Source: Mesorhizobium koreense (GTDB lineage Bacteria; Pseudomonadota; Alphaproteobacteria; Rhizobiales; Rhizobiaceae). From it: 64,000 nt of DNA. This document shows positions 54,124 through 61,983 of this stretch, one piece after another. The position numbers and the translations under genes are program-made. The stretch's first letter is position 1. Every line of letters starts with the position of its first letter. Where the stretch lies: NCBI RefSeq assembly GCF_031656215.1, contig NZ_CP134228.1:868001-932000 (forward strand). Direction: 5' to 3'. A model generated the notes under the pieces. That model saw nothing but the letters and a program-made list of their open reading frames with translations, was not told the origin of the DNA and did no database searches.

Positions 54124-54366
54124 ATGAGGATGACACGCGTGGAGGACTCTGTGCAGAGAGGATGGGAGTTTCTCTTCGAGGAGAAGATCTTTTACGTGGG
54201 CGCCCCCGACGCCGCAACGGCGGCCTATTTCATGCTCCAGCACCTGCGATGCTCAGCCGACGTTCCTGTTCGAGAGATGCCGCAGGAGGCTGTTCGCTAT
54301 CTCAAGCTGATGGACAGAATGGTGGTCGAGACGCAGAGGTTTGTCATCAAACAGCCTGTCGGTTAG
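54124..54366 (+). CDS. Hypothetical protein (80 aa)
   Basis: Protein of 80 residues from the ATG at 54124 (ATG 54130 is an alternative; the frame is open further upstream without a ribosome-binding site). Sequence features: VQRGWEFLFEEKIFYVGAPDAATAAYFMLQHLRCS and a C-terminal helix (EAVRYLKLMDRMVVETQRFVI). Soluble, mixed alpha/beta. I do not recognise a family. Confidence 0.55.
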   Translation: MRMTRVEDSVQRGWEFLFEEKIFYVGAPDAATAAYFMLQHLRCSADVPVREMPQEAVRYLKLMDRMVVETQRFVIKQPVG

Positions 54367-54416
54367 CTTCCCTTCCATCCGCTCCGGCGGGGTTTCAGTC
54401 TCAGCACAATGCGCGC

Positions 54417-54662
54417 TCAGCCCCTGCTCACCTGAGCACCCATTTCTATCTCTGCCATGACAGCATAAAACAGGTCTCGCACTTCATCTTCGGCCAATTG
54501 GGCGTCCACGCCGCGTTCAACCAGATTTTGCAGCAGAGCCTTTGCTGTCTGCCGCCAAAACAGCGTGGCTTCTTCGCCCTGCTTTGAGCCTAGAACAGCT
54601 GCAATGCCTCTCAGAAGCTTCTGTTGGCACCTCAGCGGAAACGCGACGACGGTTGAATGCAT
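54417..54662 (-). CDS. DUF6074-like small protein (81 aa)
   Basis: Protein of 81 residues, MHSTVVAFPLRCQQKLLRGI, then TLFWRQTAKALLQNLVERGVDAQLAEDEVRDLFYAVMAEIE. The V-x-AFPL start, the F/Y-W-R-Q-T helix and the acidic RG-V segment followed by a final helix match the many small rhizobial DUF6074 proteins. Function unknown. GGGGAGC precedes the start. Confidence 0.65.
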   Translation of the reverse strand: MHSTVVAFPLRCQQKLLRGIAAVLGSKQGEEATLFWRQTAKALLQNLVERGVDAQLAEDEVRDLFYAVMAEIEMGAQVSRG

Positions 54663-54934
54663 AAGCTCCCCTTCCGAATCGGGGAGAGGCTATGGCGGTG
54701 AGGATTAACGCCTTCTATCGCGGCCGCCTCCGGGCGGCTTTTCTTTGGCCGTGATTCTTGGGGAAACATGCCAGCAGAAACAAGAAAGGCGCTCCGATCG
54801 AATGCCGGAGCGCCGGAGTTTCGGCAGCCGTTGTGAGAAAAAGTTGAACGGTCAGCGAGGGCCAAGAGGGCTCCTTTGTAGTATAATCCGTTGGAGAGGG
54901 GGATCGGGGGCATCCATCCGTGGAGGAGGTTGCC

Positions 54935-55360
54935 ATGAAGCACCAATCACGCGACGAACTGTCGAACGTAGCGCAGCACATTACCACCGAGCCCAAAAAT
55001 GCCCCGATGGATTGAAGGCAACGCCTCGAGCGCTGGCTGAAGCTGCTCGAGCGTGATCCACGCCGTATGCTCAATGCCCTTGCGGGCACCGAATACCATC
55101 CTTGGTCCGATCGCGACCTGATGCGGAGGGATGGATCACCGTTCTCCGTTGCCTTCGGAGATCCCGTTCTGCGTGAGGATGGGCTACAGAACGACACCTA
55201 TGGCGAGGCGAAGCGCTTTTTCGAATTGTCCGATCTCCAACTCCACACGATTGTCAGCTACTGCCATGTCGGGCATTCGATGACGGCATCGAGGGCGGCT
55301 CGGCGTGTCCGCGCTGCTCTCGATGGTCCCGTCTACCTGCGCATAGTTAGAGCCGTTCTA
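54935..55360 (+). pseudogene. Conserved-looking gene with an in-frame stop, cut by IS66
   Basis: A strong ribosome-binding site (GTGGAGGAGG) precedes the ATG at 54935. The frame reads MKHQSRDELSNVAQHITTEP and MD, hits TGA at 55013, and continues in the same frame as RQRLERWLKLLERDPRRMLNALAGTEYHPWSDRDLM, then GDPVLREDGLQNDTYGEAKRFFELSDLQLHTIVSYCHVGHSMTASRAARRVRAAL, before IS66 sequence begins near 55,380. The stop looks like a nonsense mutation. No family is recognised. Confidence 0.6.
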
Positions 55361-55381
55361 GGTTGGGGAAAGCGTAACCGG

Positions 55382-56347
55382 TGTTCTGCCCCCACGTTGT
55401 CCCGTCAGGCGCAGATCATGAGCCGCCAGGGCGTTGATCTCGACCGCCCCACGCTTGCCAATTGGGTCGGCCGGGCGGCCTTCGAACTGCGGCCCGTCTT
55501 CGACGCATTGATGATCGACCTGAGGCGCTCGACGAAGCTCTTCATGGACGGACAAAACCCGTGCCCCGGTGCTCGATCCTGGTTCCCGTAAGACCAAAAT
55601 CGGATACTTCTGGGCTTTGGCGCGTGATGATCGTCCATGGGGCGGCGGTGCCCCCCGGGCGTCGCCTTCACCTATGCTCCCGGTCGTGGGGGACAGCATG
55701 CAGAATGGATATTGCAGGGCTTCTCAGGCGTTCTGCAGGTCGGCGGCTATGCCGGATACAATCGACTGATCGCGCCGGAACGTGTCGGTCCCGACATTCG
55801 GCTTGCCTATTGCTGGGCGCATGCCCGCCGCAAGCTGGTGGAGATCACCCGCACCGGACCTGCGCCGATTGCCGAGGACGGTGTGAAGCGGATCGGCGAA
55901 CTTTACCGGATCGAAGCCGAGCTACGAGGCCTTGATTCAGAAGCCCGACTGGCTGAAAGACAGGAGCGTTCAGCCCCACTGGTTGCAGACATGGAAAGGT
56001 GGCTCACCCTTCACCGTGCGCGCATCGCTGCCAAGTCGCCGCTTAGCGGGGCCCTGAGCTACATCGCCAAATACTGGAATGGCCTGCTTCTCTTCCTGAT
56101 GGACGGCCGTATTGAACTCGATAACAACAGTGTCGAACGAACCATTCGGCCGATTGCCCTGAACCGCAAGAACGCGCTCTTTGCAGGCCACGACGCCGGG
56201 GCCGAAAATTGGGCCACCATCGCCTCGCTCATAGAGAGCTGCAAACTCAACGCAATAGATCCGCAGGCCTACGTGACCAGCACGCTCACCGCCATCGTCA
56301 ATGGCCATAAACAGGGCCAGATCGATCGGCTGCTTCTTGGAATTATC
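55382..56347 (+). mobile_element. Degenerate IS66-family transposase (TnpC) fragment
   Basis: Three frames together give an IS66 transposase lacking its N-terminal part: LSRQAQIMSRQGVDLDRPTLANWVGRAAFELRPVFDALM first; KTKIGYFWALARDDRPW in a second frame after about 55,560; then PPGVAFTYAPGRGGQHAEWILQGFSGVLQVGGYAGYNRL, AYCWAHARRKLVEI and GRIELDNNSVERTIRPIALNRKNALFAGHDAGAENWA in a third frame from about 55,640. The end is shifted again near 56,330. The DDE region (YAGYN, the CWAHARR segment, NSVERTIRP) is typical of IS66. It cannot encode an active transposase as read. No terminal inverted repeats were recognised. Confidence 0.85.
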
Positions 56348-56498
56348 CCGCCCAGGTGTGAGCGCCACACCGCTTGCGGTAAAGCAACTTAGCCCGCCCA
56401 TGTGAGGGTCCCCCGAATAATTGAGAGTTCCTAACCAAATTAACTGGAAGGCGCCCCAGGCGCCAAGCTGAACAAGCGCGCTTCCCCTCCTACACAGC

Positions 56499-56535
56499 AA
56501 AAAGGCGCCCCGATCTTATCCCAGATCGGAGCGTC
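56499..56535 (-). terminator. Terminator hairpin
   Basis: Minus strand GACGCTCCGATCT / AGATCGGGGCGCC with loop GGGATA and TTTTT. It lies downstream of the frameshifted gene at 56665-56872. The stretch 56,348-56,498 shows no gene. Confidence 0.65.
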
Positions 56536-56664
56536 TTCGGGCGGCGGGGTAGTAGGCTTACGAGGGTATGCCCACACCCTCAGCATCGGCCGCGTCGGCT
56601 CAGCGAGACCTTAACCGGATCGTTCGACTTTTAGTGATCGGTCGAGCGGCTGTGGAAAACCGCA

Positions 56665-56872
56665 TCAATCCGCGGCGATCAGTTCTCGGACTGCCTCCAG
56701 GGCCTTCAGGTCGTCGTTACAGGACCCCGCACGGCTCGGAAAACAACTCCCGCTGGCGTCGGAAGAAGGTGAGCCACTTCGGCAAATCAGCGATCGGGAA
56801 CGTACCTGACCAGACGTCCTTGGTGAGAGTGAAGGTGCCGGCGGCCGAATCGTATATTGCTTTCGTTGCCAT
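56665..56872 (-). pseudogene. Frameshifted small gene, family not recognised
   Basis: From the ATG at 56872 the frame reads MATKAIYDSAAGTFTLTKDV, then SGTFPIADLPKWLTFFRRQRELF, and then runs into a stop. The next frame continues smoothly as PSRAGSCNDDLKALEAVRELIAAD to the TGA at 56665. A one-base change in GTTTTCC (about 56,741) accounts for it; this one is in a short T-run, so a sequencing error is possible. Confidence 0.55.
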
Positions 56873-56944
56873 CGGATCGGTCTAACGCAGGCTCTCCGGC
56901 TACCAAGCCGCCCGACCGGCATCATCGACGTTACGTTCATGCTT

Positions 56945-57109
56945 CTATGTCCGTCTCGGCTCCTTTTGATCATCGTGTTGTGCTAGCTTTCGCCGCACTT
57001 CATCTAGGGCGACGCTGAGCAGCGTGTCGATTTCCTCCAGTTCAGCACGATCCTCCTTGCCGGCGATGTAGCGCCGCAACTCTTCAAGCACTTGAGCGAT
57101 ATGCCTCAT
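56945..57109 (-). CDS. Small charged helical protein (54 aa)
   Basis: MRHIAQVLEELRRYIAGKED followed by RAELEEIDTLLSVALDEVRRKLAQHDDQKEPRRT, 54 residues with strong heptad character, probably a coiled coil. AGAGGGCC precedes the ATG at 57109. A GGAAC-N16-GGTT promoter lies 21 bases upstream. No family known. Confidence 0.6.
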   Translation of the reverse strand: MRHIAQVLEELRRYIAGKEDRAELEEIDTLLSVALDEVRRKLAQHDDQKEPRRT

Positions 57110-57129
57110 GATGGCCCTCTTTACGCCGT

Positions 57130-57154
57130 AACCGGCGCGAAAGACCTTCGTTCC
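57130..57154 (-). promoter_or_regulatory. Possible EcfG-type promoter before the 54-aa gene
   Basis: Minus strand GGAAC (57154-57150), 16-base spacer, GGTT (57133-57130). It is close to the start codon (21 bases), so the leader would be very short. Confidence 0.45.
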
Positions 57155-57219
57155 GTGCGTGATACATTTGTTGAATGGAGATGTTACGGCTGCTCGGCAG
57201 CATCGAAGAGGAGGGATGG

Positions 57220-57543
57220 ATGCAGCTTCATCAACGCGGCGTCGATTTGCTTCTCAATGTCATGGACGCCGCAGAACATGTCGAAAAGCTCAGCCATGAC
57301 GAAATGCATCGGATTCTGGAAGAAGTCGCGGAGGTGCTTGGCGAACTTCTAAAGAGGGATATACTGTCAAAGGCAGAGGAACGGGCGGCGTCGATGGCTA
57401 AGAAGCCGCGATCCGACCGAGAGAAAGCAGCACGCGCCCTGTGTCGGTTCCGCCATCTCCCCGAGTTCCGTGGCAAGTCCATGTGGATGGACTTCCTGCC
57501 CGAGGCCGACGTGGTGCTGGAGGCGATAGGGTGGAACGGATGA
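57220..57543 (+). CDS. Hypothetical protein (107 aa)
   Basis: Protein of 107 residues from the ATG at 57220, which follows GAGGAGGGATGG; the frame is also open from an ATG at 57175. The N-terminal half is helical and acidic (LLLNVMDAAEHVEKLSHDEMHRILEEVAEVLGELLKR). The C-terminal half is basic with an aromatic end (KSMWMDFLPEADVVLEAIGW). Soluble; no family recognised. Confidence 0.6.
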   Translation: MQLHQRGVDLLLNVMDAAEHVEKLSHDEMHRILEEVAEVLGELLKRDILSKAEERAASMAKKPRSDREKAARALCRFRHLPEFRGKSMWMDFLPEADVVLEAIGWNG

Positions 57544-57681
57544 CGAGCCGGAGGGGCATGCGTAGAGGCGACGGCGCGACAATGGCGCGCGATATCGTAC
57601 TCGCGGATCTGGCTGCCCAGCGTCCGCACCATCAACGCAGGCCCAAATGTGATTGGACGTGCCGGAACAATAGCGGCCCCC

Positions 57682-57882
57682 ATGGATTTCCGGCGCACTA
57701 TGCCAAGACGCCCAACACGCTTCGAGATCCTGATCCCGCAACTCACTAAAGAGGCTGAGGCTGACGACGCGGCAGAACCTCCCTCGCAGGGCTATCAGGT
57801 GACCGGCAGATTCCATCCGGACAGTTGGCCGATGTCGTCCGTCTCAGTTTCGGTTGAGCAAATCGCCTTTAAGCGCAAATAA
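57682..57882 (+). CDS. Possible small protein (66 aa), weakly supported
   Basis: The frame MDFRRTMPRRPTRFEILIPQ, then LTKEAEADDAAEPPSQGYQVTGRFHPDSWP, ending EQIAFKRK, has plausible composition but no clear ribosome-binding site. A second frame from the ATG at 57540 (coupled to the stop of the previous gene) runs beside it to 57749. The two may be parts of one broken gene. Confidence 0.3.
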   Translation: MDFRRTMPRRPTRFEILIPQLTKEAEADDAAEPPSQGYQVTGRFHPDSWPMSSVSVSVEQIAFKRK

Positions 57883-58326
57883 GTCCGCCCGACGCCGCGA
57901 TATTTCGCCGTTGCCCGATTGACGCCGGGCGCCGTCGCGGTTGGGTGCGCGACAATGATATATTAGAGCCTTCGCAATTATGCGACATACGTCCTTTGCG
58001 GTAGGCGCGCCAACCACATAGAAACCCCCCCCGCATTGCTATCAGGATGGCCCGCCACGAATGACCAAGCCGTCGATCGCGGCGGCCGGAATTCTCGCCT
58101 GAGAAATGAATCTCCCGCCTACGTTCCGACGGCAATGGCCGCCACAGGTGGAGGAGATGCGGCTGAGGCGCGGGGATCTGCCAGGCGAATCCAAAGCCAG
58201 TCGCGAACAACGTGCAGCAGCAATAATCCAGCGCAAAATGATCCCGGACCGGACGGTCAAGGAAGCTTCTGAAACGGAAAACCCCACTGGCCGAAGCCAG
58301 CGGGGCAGTTACAGGCAGGCGGGCGC
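57883..58326. other. 444-base region with no supported gene; terminator at 58277-58305
   Basis: A plus-strand frame 58106-58330 is open but lacks a ribosome-binding site and overlaps the terminator, so I left it out. The hairpin CCCCGCTGGC-TTC-GGCCAGTGGGG with TTTT on the minus strand (58277-58305) ends the DUF892 gene and resembles the stem of the two candidate small RNAs. Confidence 0.45.
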
Positions 58327-58821
58327 CTAGGCAGCAGCTTTCATGTTTGCCGATTTTTCGGCGAGCTTGGTGAGGTCCTCGTCGGTCTGGGCTTCTTCCT
58401 TCAAGGTCGCATCGAGCAACTTGACGGCGTCCTTCATCCCCAAGGTCTCGGCCCAGCGTTTGAGGGTACCGTAGCGCGTGATCTCATAATGCTCGACCGC
58501 CTGGGCGGACGAGATCAGTCCCGCGTCGAGCGCCGGCATATCCTTGAACTCCTCCATGATCTCTTCGCCCTCGGCGATGATCCCTTCGATCGCCTCGCAC
58601 GTCTTGCCCTGAGCTCGCTTGCCCATCGCCTCGAATACCTGCTGCAAGCGCTCCACGTGACCTTCCGTCTGGTCGCGGTGCTTTTCGAACGCGGCCTTCA
58701 GATCCTGCGATTCCGCTGCTCTGGCCATCTTGGGCAGCGCCTTCAGGATCTTCTTCTCCGCGTAGTAGATGTCCTTGAGCGTGTCGTGGAACAGATCTTC
58801 GAGCTTCTTCTCCTTCGGCAT
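58327..58821 (-). CDS. DUF892 ferritin-like protein (YciE/YciF type)
   Basis: Protein of 164 residues, MPKEKKLEDLFHDTLKDIYY then AEKKILKALPKMARAAESQDLKAAFEKHRDQTEGHVERL. Its four long helices with E/H metal-ligand positions (YAEKKI, HRDQTEGHVERL, AVEHYEITRYGTLKRWA, LKEEAQTDEDLTKLAE) are the DUF892 ferritin-like fold. YciE/YciF relatives are stress-induced in enterobacteria. Its possible promoter (GGAAC before 58,893) lacks a good -10, so EcfG control is uncertain. Confidence 0.92.
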   Translation of the reverse strand: MPKEKKLEDLFHDTLKDIYYAEKKILKALPKMARAAESQDLKAAFEKHRDQTEGHVERLQQVFEAMGKRAQGKTCEAIEGIIAEGEEIMEEFKDMPALDAGLISSAQAVEHYEITRYGTLKRWAETLGMKDAVKLLDATLKEEAQTDEDLTKLAEKSANMKAAA

Positions 58822-58962
58822 TTTGGCGTTCCTTCTGGCTTGGGCACCGCCCCGGCGCCCATCTCCAATAAGTGGAGAGCGCTTTTGTTCCGCGGATCAG
58901 CGCAGTTAGAGGAACGATTCCGCTGTCCCGGGCATTTAGCGGGAAAATGTCGGAGAATTTCC

Positions 58963-59199
58963 TTGGAAAAGCTGTTCGGAAAAGCTGCTAACGCGGTAGC
59001 GCACGCGGCCGGTCATTCAATAACTTTCTGTAGCGGCTATCGAAAGAGAGGAGCAAAGGAAGCTGTCGCCACGCAATCCAAGGAAAGCCACGAAGCAAAC
59101 GAAATCGCGAAAGCCCGACCGACGGGCCGCCGGGGCATGACAAAGGGGGCACTCCATAGACTGAAGGGGTTCGGCTACCTCACTTCATCGGACACCTAG
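58963..59199 (+). CDS. Possible short protein, doubtful
   Basis: From a TTG at 58963 with GGAGAA upstream, the frame reads LEKLFGKAANAVAHAAGHSITF and then a charged, low-complexity tail (KESHEANEIAKARPTGRRG) to 59199. The first 22 residues recall the start of low-affinity iron permeases, but no membrane segments follow. It may be the stump of a truncated gene. Confidence 0.3.
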   Translation: MEKLFGKAANAVAHAAGHSITFCSGYRKRGAKEAVATQSKESHEANEIAKARPTGRRGMTKGALHRLKGFGYLTSSDT

Positions 59200-59230
59200 C
59201 AATGAAATTTCGGCCATTGTTTCCGCAATG

Positions 59231-59262
59231 AAAAAGCCCCGCGCTCAGAGGCGCGGGGCTTC
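59231..59262. terminator. Bidirectional-looking terminator
   Basis: AGCCCCGCGC (59235-59244) and GCGCGGGGCT (59251-59260) form a perfect 10-base stem, with AAAAA on the left (T-run for the minus strand). It ends the DUF1236 transcript. Confidence 0.82.
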
Positions 59263-59279
59263 CTGTAACCGATCTGCGT

Positions 59280-59594
59280 CTATTGAAGAACCTGCACGAT
59301 CTTGCGCGTGTCCGGATCGACAATGACTGTTTGCCCGTTCACAACCATGTAGTCATATTGCCGGGGCAAGCTCGGGACCTCCAAATGATGGATCTCGACA
59401 GTATCCGGAACAACGGTACCGACCTGCACGTCAAAGTCGTGGGGAGGGGTGACCGGCTCGAGGTGCTGTTTGACGATGTACTGTTGCACCTCCGGTGCCT
59501 GTTCCTTTGTTATGATCAGCGAATCTGCCGAGGCAACTGCCGACCCGAAGAGAATGGCCATGCCTGCGGTGGCACACGCTATTCTAGCTTTCAT
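59280..59594 (-). CDS. DUF1236 periplasmic protein (104 aa)
   Basis: Protein of 104 residues with a signal peptide (MKARIACATAGMAILFGSAV, cleavage after ASA). The mature part QQYIVKQHLEPVTPPHDFDVQVGTVVPDTVEIHHLEVP and YDYMVVNGQTVIVDPDTRKIVQVLQ is the DUF1236 domain, which ends in a conserved V-D-P-x-T-R-x-I-V-x-V motif. It lies 72 bases behind a larger DUF1236 gene in the same direction and is probably co-transcribed. The family is periplasmic and of unknown function. Confidence 0.87.
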   Translation of the reverse strand: MKARIACATAGMAILFGSAVASADSLIITKEQAPEVQQYIVKQHLEPVTPPHDFDVQVGTVVPDTVEIHHLEVPSLPRQYDYMVVNGQTVIVDPDTRKIVQVLQ

Positions 59595-59666
59595 AGTAAA
59601 ATCTCCTTTGGATTTTTTGCTCCTAGCCTCCTCAATGAGGCGAGAATCCCATCTGGCGCATCTGCT

Positions 59667-60503
59667 TTAGGTTAAGATATAGACGATCTCGTACGAGTTC
59701 GGATCGACGATAATGATCCGGCCATCAGCGAGAACGAAATACTCGTAGCTCTCGTATTCCGGGACGATCTTCACGATCTTCGGTGGCAGCCGGTGAAGAT
59801 GCACGCTGTGCGGAATGGAAGTACCCACATCCACGTCGAACGTCACGTGCTCGACCGGCTGGACATCCTCCGTCTTGATCACCTGACGGATCTCGGTCTT
59901 CTGCTCGGTGGTGACATTTACGTTGACGCCGCCATTCTTCTGCACGGAACCCGTCTTCTCATTGCTGGTGCCCGTGCTTTCCGCCTGGCCGCTCTTCGTC
60001 GTCTCGTTATTCTTCATGGTCCGATCGCTGTCTGAGGCGGCCCGGCTGTTCTTCCTGGTTTCGGATTTCATCTGCGCACGGGAACCCTCGCCCTTTTTCA
60101 TCGAGCCGGATTCTTCAACCTTCATCTGGCCTTTCTGATCCGATTTGGCGCCGGCACTCGTCTCCGCATTCTGCTCTCCGTTCTTCTTCCGGGTTTTGCT
60201 CTCAGCCTTCATCTGGCTGTCCGCTTTGCCTTTGGTCCGCGTGCTGCCTTCCGCCTTTGTCTGGCTGTCGGCCTCGCCTTTCACGCGGGTACCACCCTCG
60301 GCCTTCATGCCACCACCAGTCTTGCTTTCCGACTTCATCCCTGAGCCGGCTGCACCCTTGGTTTGGTGCTGCGTCTCGATTTTCGACTTGTTCTCGGGTA
60401 TGATGTTGCCTTGGGCATCCTGAGCCCAGACAGCGCCTGATGCGAAGCCCAGGCTGACCATTATGGCGAGGCTGCTTACGGTCATTTTGCGGGCGATGTT
60501 CAT
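59667..60503 (-). CDS. DUF1236 protein with long low-complexity region (278 aa)
   Basis: Protein of 278 residues. A signal peptide (MNIARKMTVSSLAIMVSLGF, cleavage near VWAQ) is followed by about 150 residues of Lys/Ser/Thr/Glu/Gly repeats (MKSESKTGGGMKAEGG, then KGEADSQTKAEGSTRTKGKADSQMKAESK) that should be disordered. The C-terminal DUF1236 domain (about 205-278: VIKTEDVQPVEHVTFDVDVGTSIPHSVHLHRLP, YFVLADGRIIIVDPNSYEIVYIL) is like the neighbour at 59280. The hydrophilic repeat resembles desiccation-type proteins. An EcfG-like promoter lies 44 bases upstream. Confidence 0.85.
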   Translation of the reverse strand: MNIARKMTVSSLAIMVSLGFASGAVWAQDAQGNIIPENKSKIETQHQTKGAAGSGMKSESKTGGGMKAEGGTRVKGEADSQTKAEGSTRTKGKADSQMKAESKTRKKNGEQNAETSAGAKSDQKGQMKVEESGSMKKGEGSRAQMKSETRKNSRAASDSDRTMKNNETTKSGQAESTGTSNEKTGSVQKNGGVNVNVTTEQKTEIRQVIKTEDVQPVEHVTFDVDVGTSIPHSVHLHRLPPKIVKIVPEYESYEYFVLADGRIIIVDPNSYEIVYILT

Positions 60504-60546
60504 ATCAATCTCCGTTTGCTGACTTGCCAGCCCTGCTCAAAGTGCC

Positions 60547-60571
60547 AACATGGGAGCGTTGCTGCGGTTCC
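60547..60571 (-). promoter_or_regulatory. EcfG-type promoter for the DUF1236 genes
   Basis: Minus strand GGAAC (60571-60567), 16-base spacer, TGTT (60550-60547), 44 bases before the start codon at 60503. Confidence 0.6.
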
Positions 60572-60634
60572 CTCGAGGTACGGGATTGGGACCAATGATG
60601 GCGCTGGTCGGACCAAAGTCCGTGTCTCAAACGC

Positions 60635-60700
60635 AAAAAGCCCCCGACCGGAAGCCAGAACGTTCGGGGAGAAATGCTGTCGGGACAGCGGTCATCAGTG
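60635..60700 (-). ncRNA. Third, weaker copy of the small-RNA-like unit
   Basis: Minus strand ACAGCATTTCTC is followed by CCCCGA...CTGG-CTT-CCGG...TCGGGG and TTTTT, the same order and partly the same letters as candidate RNAs A and B. No GGAAC promoter is seen upstream. The rest of the 352-base gap (60,504-60,855) holds nothing else. Confidence 0.3.
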
Positions 60701-60855
60701 GGAATGTTTCGAGCCCATCGAATGCCGCTAGTTTTATGACGAGCGCGGACGGCGTGGAACGGCCGGCCTGGTCCTCTTGTAGTTCGTCCGTATGTGAGCC
60801 CCCATGCTCCGCGCTTGGCCTATGTAGGCTCAACAATGCGATCGTAGCTTCAGCC

Positions 60856-61509
60856 CTACTCGCACTGCTGCCGAGGGCCGCCACCATAGGGCTGGTAGGT
60901 GTTGTCCTCTGGCCGATACGATTGATACCGGTCGAAACAGGATTGGATATGTTCCGTATCTGCCGCTGCGCTGGGCATCTCAGTCGAATGAGCGGCGGAG
61001 ATCAAATTCGGAGGCTCTTCTGCAAAGGCGTTGACGTTATCCGGTTCTTCAGGGCTCAAACCGCCTTCAGAATAAGGCGAGACGCACTCACGTCGTACCC
61101 CGCTGTATGTGTTATAGCTGTTATCGGCCGGGTCATAGGACCGATACCGGTCTGAGCACCATTCGACATGAACAGCGTTCATTGCGGGCTCGGGCTTCGG
61201 CGGCGTGGTAATCGCAGCTGTCATAGTGGCGTCGGCCGATCCGGGGTTATTGGTCGGCTCAGGATCTCGCGAGGGTTGCGCATTTTGGCCCGGCTGTTCC
61301 GGGATAGGGCGCGCAGGAAGACGGTCCAGATCTTGGGTGGCAGGAATTACTCGCACTGCTTTGCTCGTCCAGAGCGCGCCCATGTCGCTGTCGATGTGAT
61401 GCGCTGGCGCGGGTGCGGCTGTGATGAAGACGATCGCCGTTAAAGCGCCGCCGCCAAAGATGAAAAGAGTTAGACAGAAACCACAAAAAGCAGCGATGAA
61501 GTTTCTCAT
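60856..61509 (-). CDS. BA14K-like repeat protein (217 aa)
   Basis: Protein of 217 residues with an N-terminal membrane anchor or signal (FIAAFCGFCLTLFIFGGGALTAIVFITAA, about 4-32), a Pro/Ala-rich linker, and two BA14K-type repeats: WCSDRYRSYDPADNSYNTYSGVRRECVSPY (about 120-150) and SCFDRYQSYRPEDNTYQPYGGGPRQQC (about 190-216). This C-x3-Y-x-S-Y/F-x-P-x-x-x-T/S-Y-x-x-Y motif occurs in Brucella and rhizobial BA14K/lectin-like envelope proteins. Two repeats in one protein allow Cys pairing. A weak GGAAC-N17-CATT match lies upstream (61542-61567). Confidence 0.8.
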   Translation of the reverse strand: MRNFIAAFCGFCLTLFIFGGGALTAIVFITAAPAPAHHIDSDMGALWTSKAVRVIPATQDLDRLPARPIPEQPGQNAQPSRDPEPTNNPGSADATMTAAITTPPKPEPAMNAVHVEWCSDRYRSYDPADNSYNTYSGVRRECVSPYSEGGLSPEEPDNVNAFAEEPPNLISAAHSTEMPSAAADTEHIQSCFDRYQSYRPEDNTYQPYGGGPRQQCE

Positions 61510-61639
61510 GCCGACCTCCGCTGCTCGCCCTTAGCGTTAAGAATGCGAAGCTGGGCGAAACTGTTCCCAACGCGGGGAAATATGACAGCCACAACCGGCC
61601 AAGTCCCATGGCACGGACAAATCGCTGGTGCACATTTCT

Positions 61640-61888
61640 TCATCGGGAAATCGGAGATTTTGTTCCCGCCTCGGTGCTCGCTATCGCACCGGCTAGCCGA
61701 CCCGCCTCGGCCGCTGTGAAACTGATCCGATAACGATATTGAGACCTGCCATCTCTTATTCCATTTGCATCGACCGTCAGAGCGATTCCGCCATCGGGGT
61801 TAACCTGCAGGTCATCTGTCTTCAGCGGTCCTTCATAGATGGTATCCGTCATCCCCGGCCGCCGCGCTGGTCCAACTTCGATTTGCAT
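61640..61888 (-). CDS. Small protein, paralogue of the one at 48626
   Basis: Protein of 82 residues: MQIEVGPARRPGMTDTIYEG, then LQVNPDGGIALTVDANGIRDGRSQYRYRISFTAAEAGRLAGAIAS. It aligns with the protein at 48626-48904 over most of its length (shared IEVGPARR, TIY-x-x-PL, LT-x-x-A-x-GI, S-x-YRY-I, EA). GGAGGGCACC precedes the ATG. It has an EcfG-like promoter 71 bases upstream, as its paralogue does. No known family. Confidence 0.72.
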   Translation of the reverse strand: MQIEVGPARRPGMTDTIYEGPLKTDDLQVNPDGGIALTVDANGIRDGRSQYRYRISFTAAEAGRLAGAIASTEAGTKSPISR

Positions 61889-61958
61889 GGTGCCCTCCGT
61901 TCGGTTCGCGCGACGCAGAAACGGGCGGCGTTACCTGCGTGACGATCGACGTTTTATG

Positions 61959-61983
61959 AACAACCAATAACGGATGAAGTTCC
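61959..61983 (-). promoter_or_regulatory. EcfG-type promoter before the second small paralogue
   Basis: Minus strand GGAAC (61983-61979), 16-base spacer, TGTT (61962-61959). Confidence 0.55.

Noticed and set aside
58106-58330. 74-residue plus-strand frame
   Set aside because: No ribosome-binding site; it overlaps the terminator and the end of the DUF892 gene; no family.
58868-58892. EcfG promoter for the DUF892 gene
   Set aside because: GGAAC is present, but at 16 or 17 bases the -10 reads TATT or ATTG, not NGTT.
61542-61567. GGAAC-N17-CATT as an EcfG promoter for the BA14K-like gene
   Set aside because: The -10 lacks GTT, so I did not list it as a feature.
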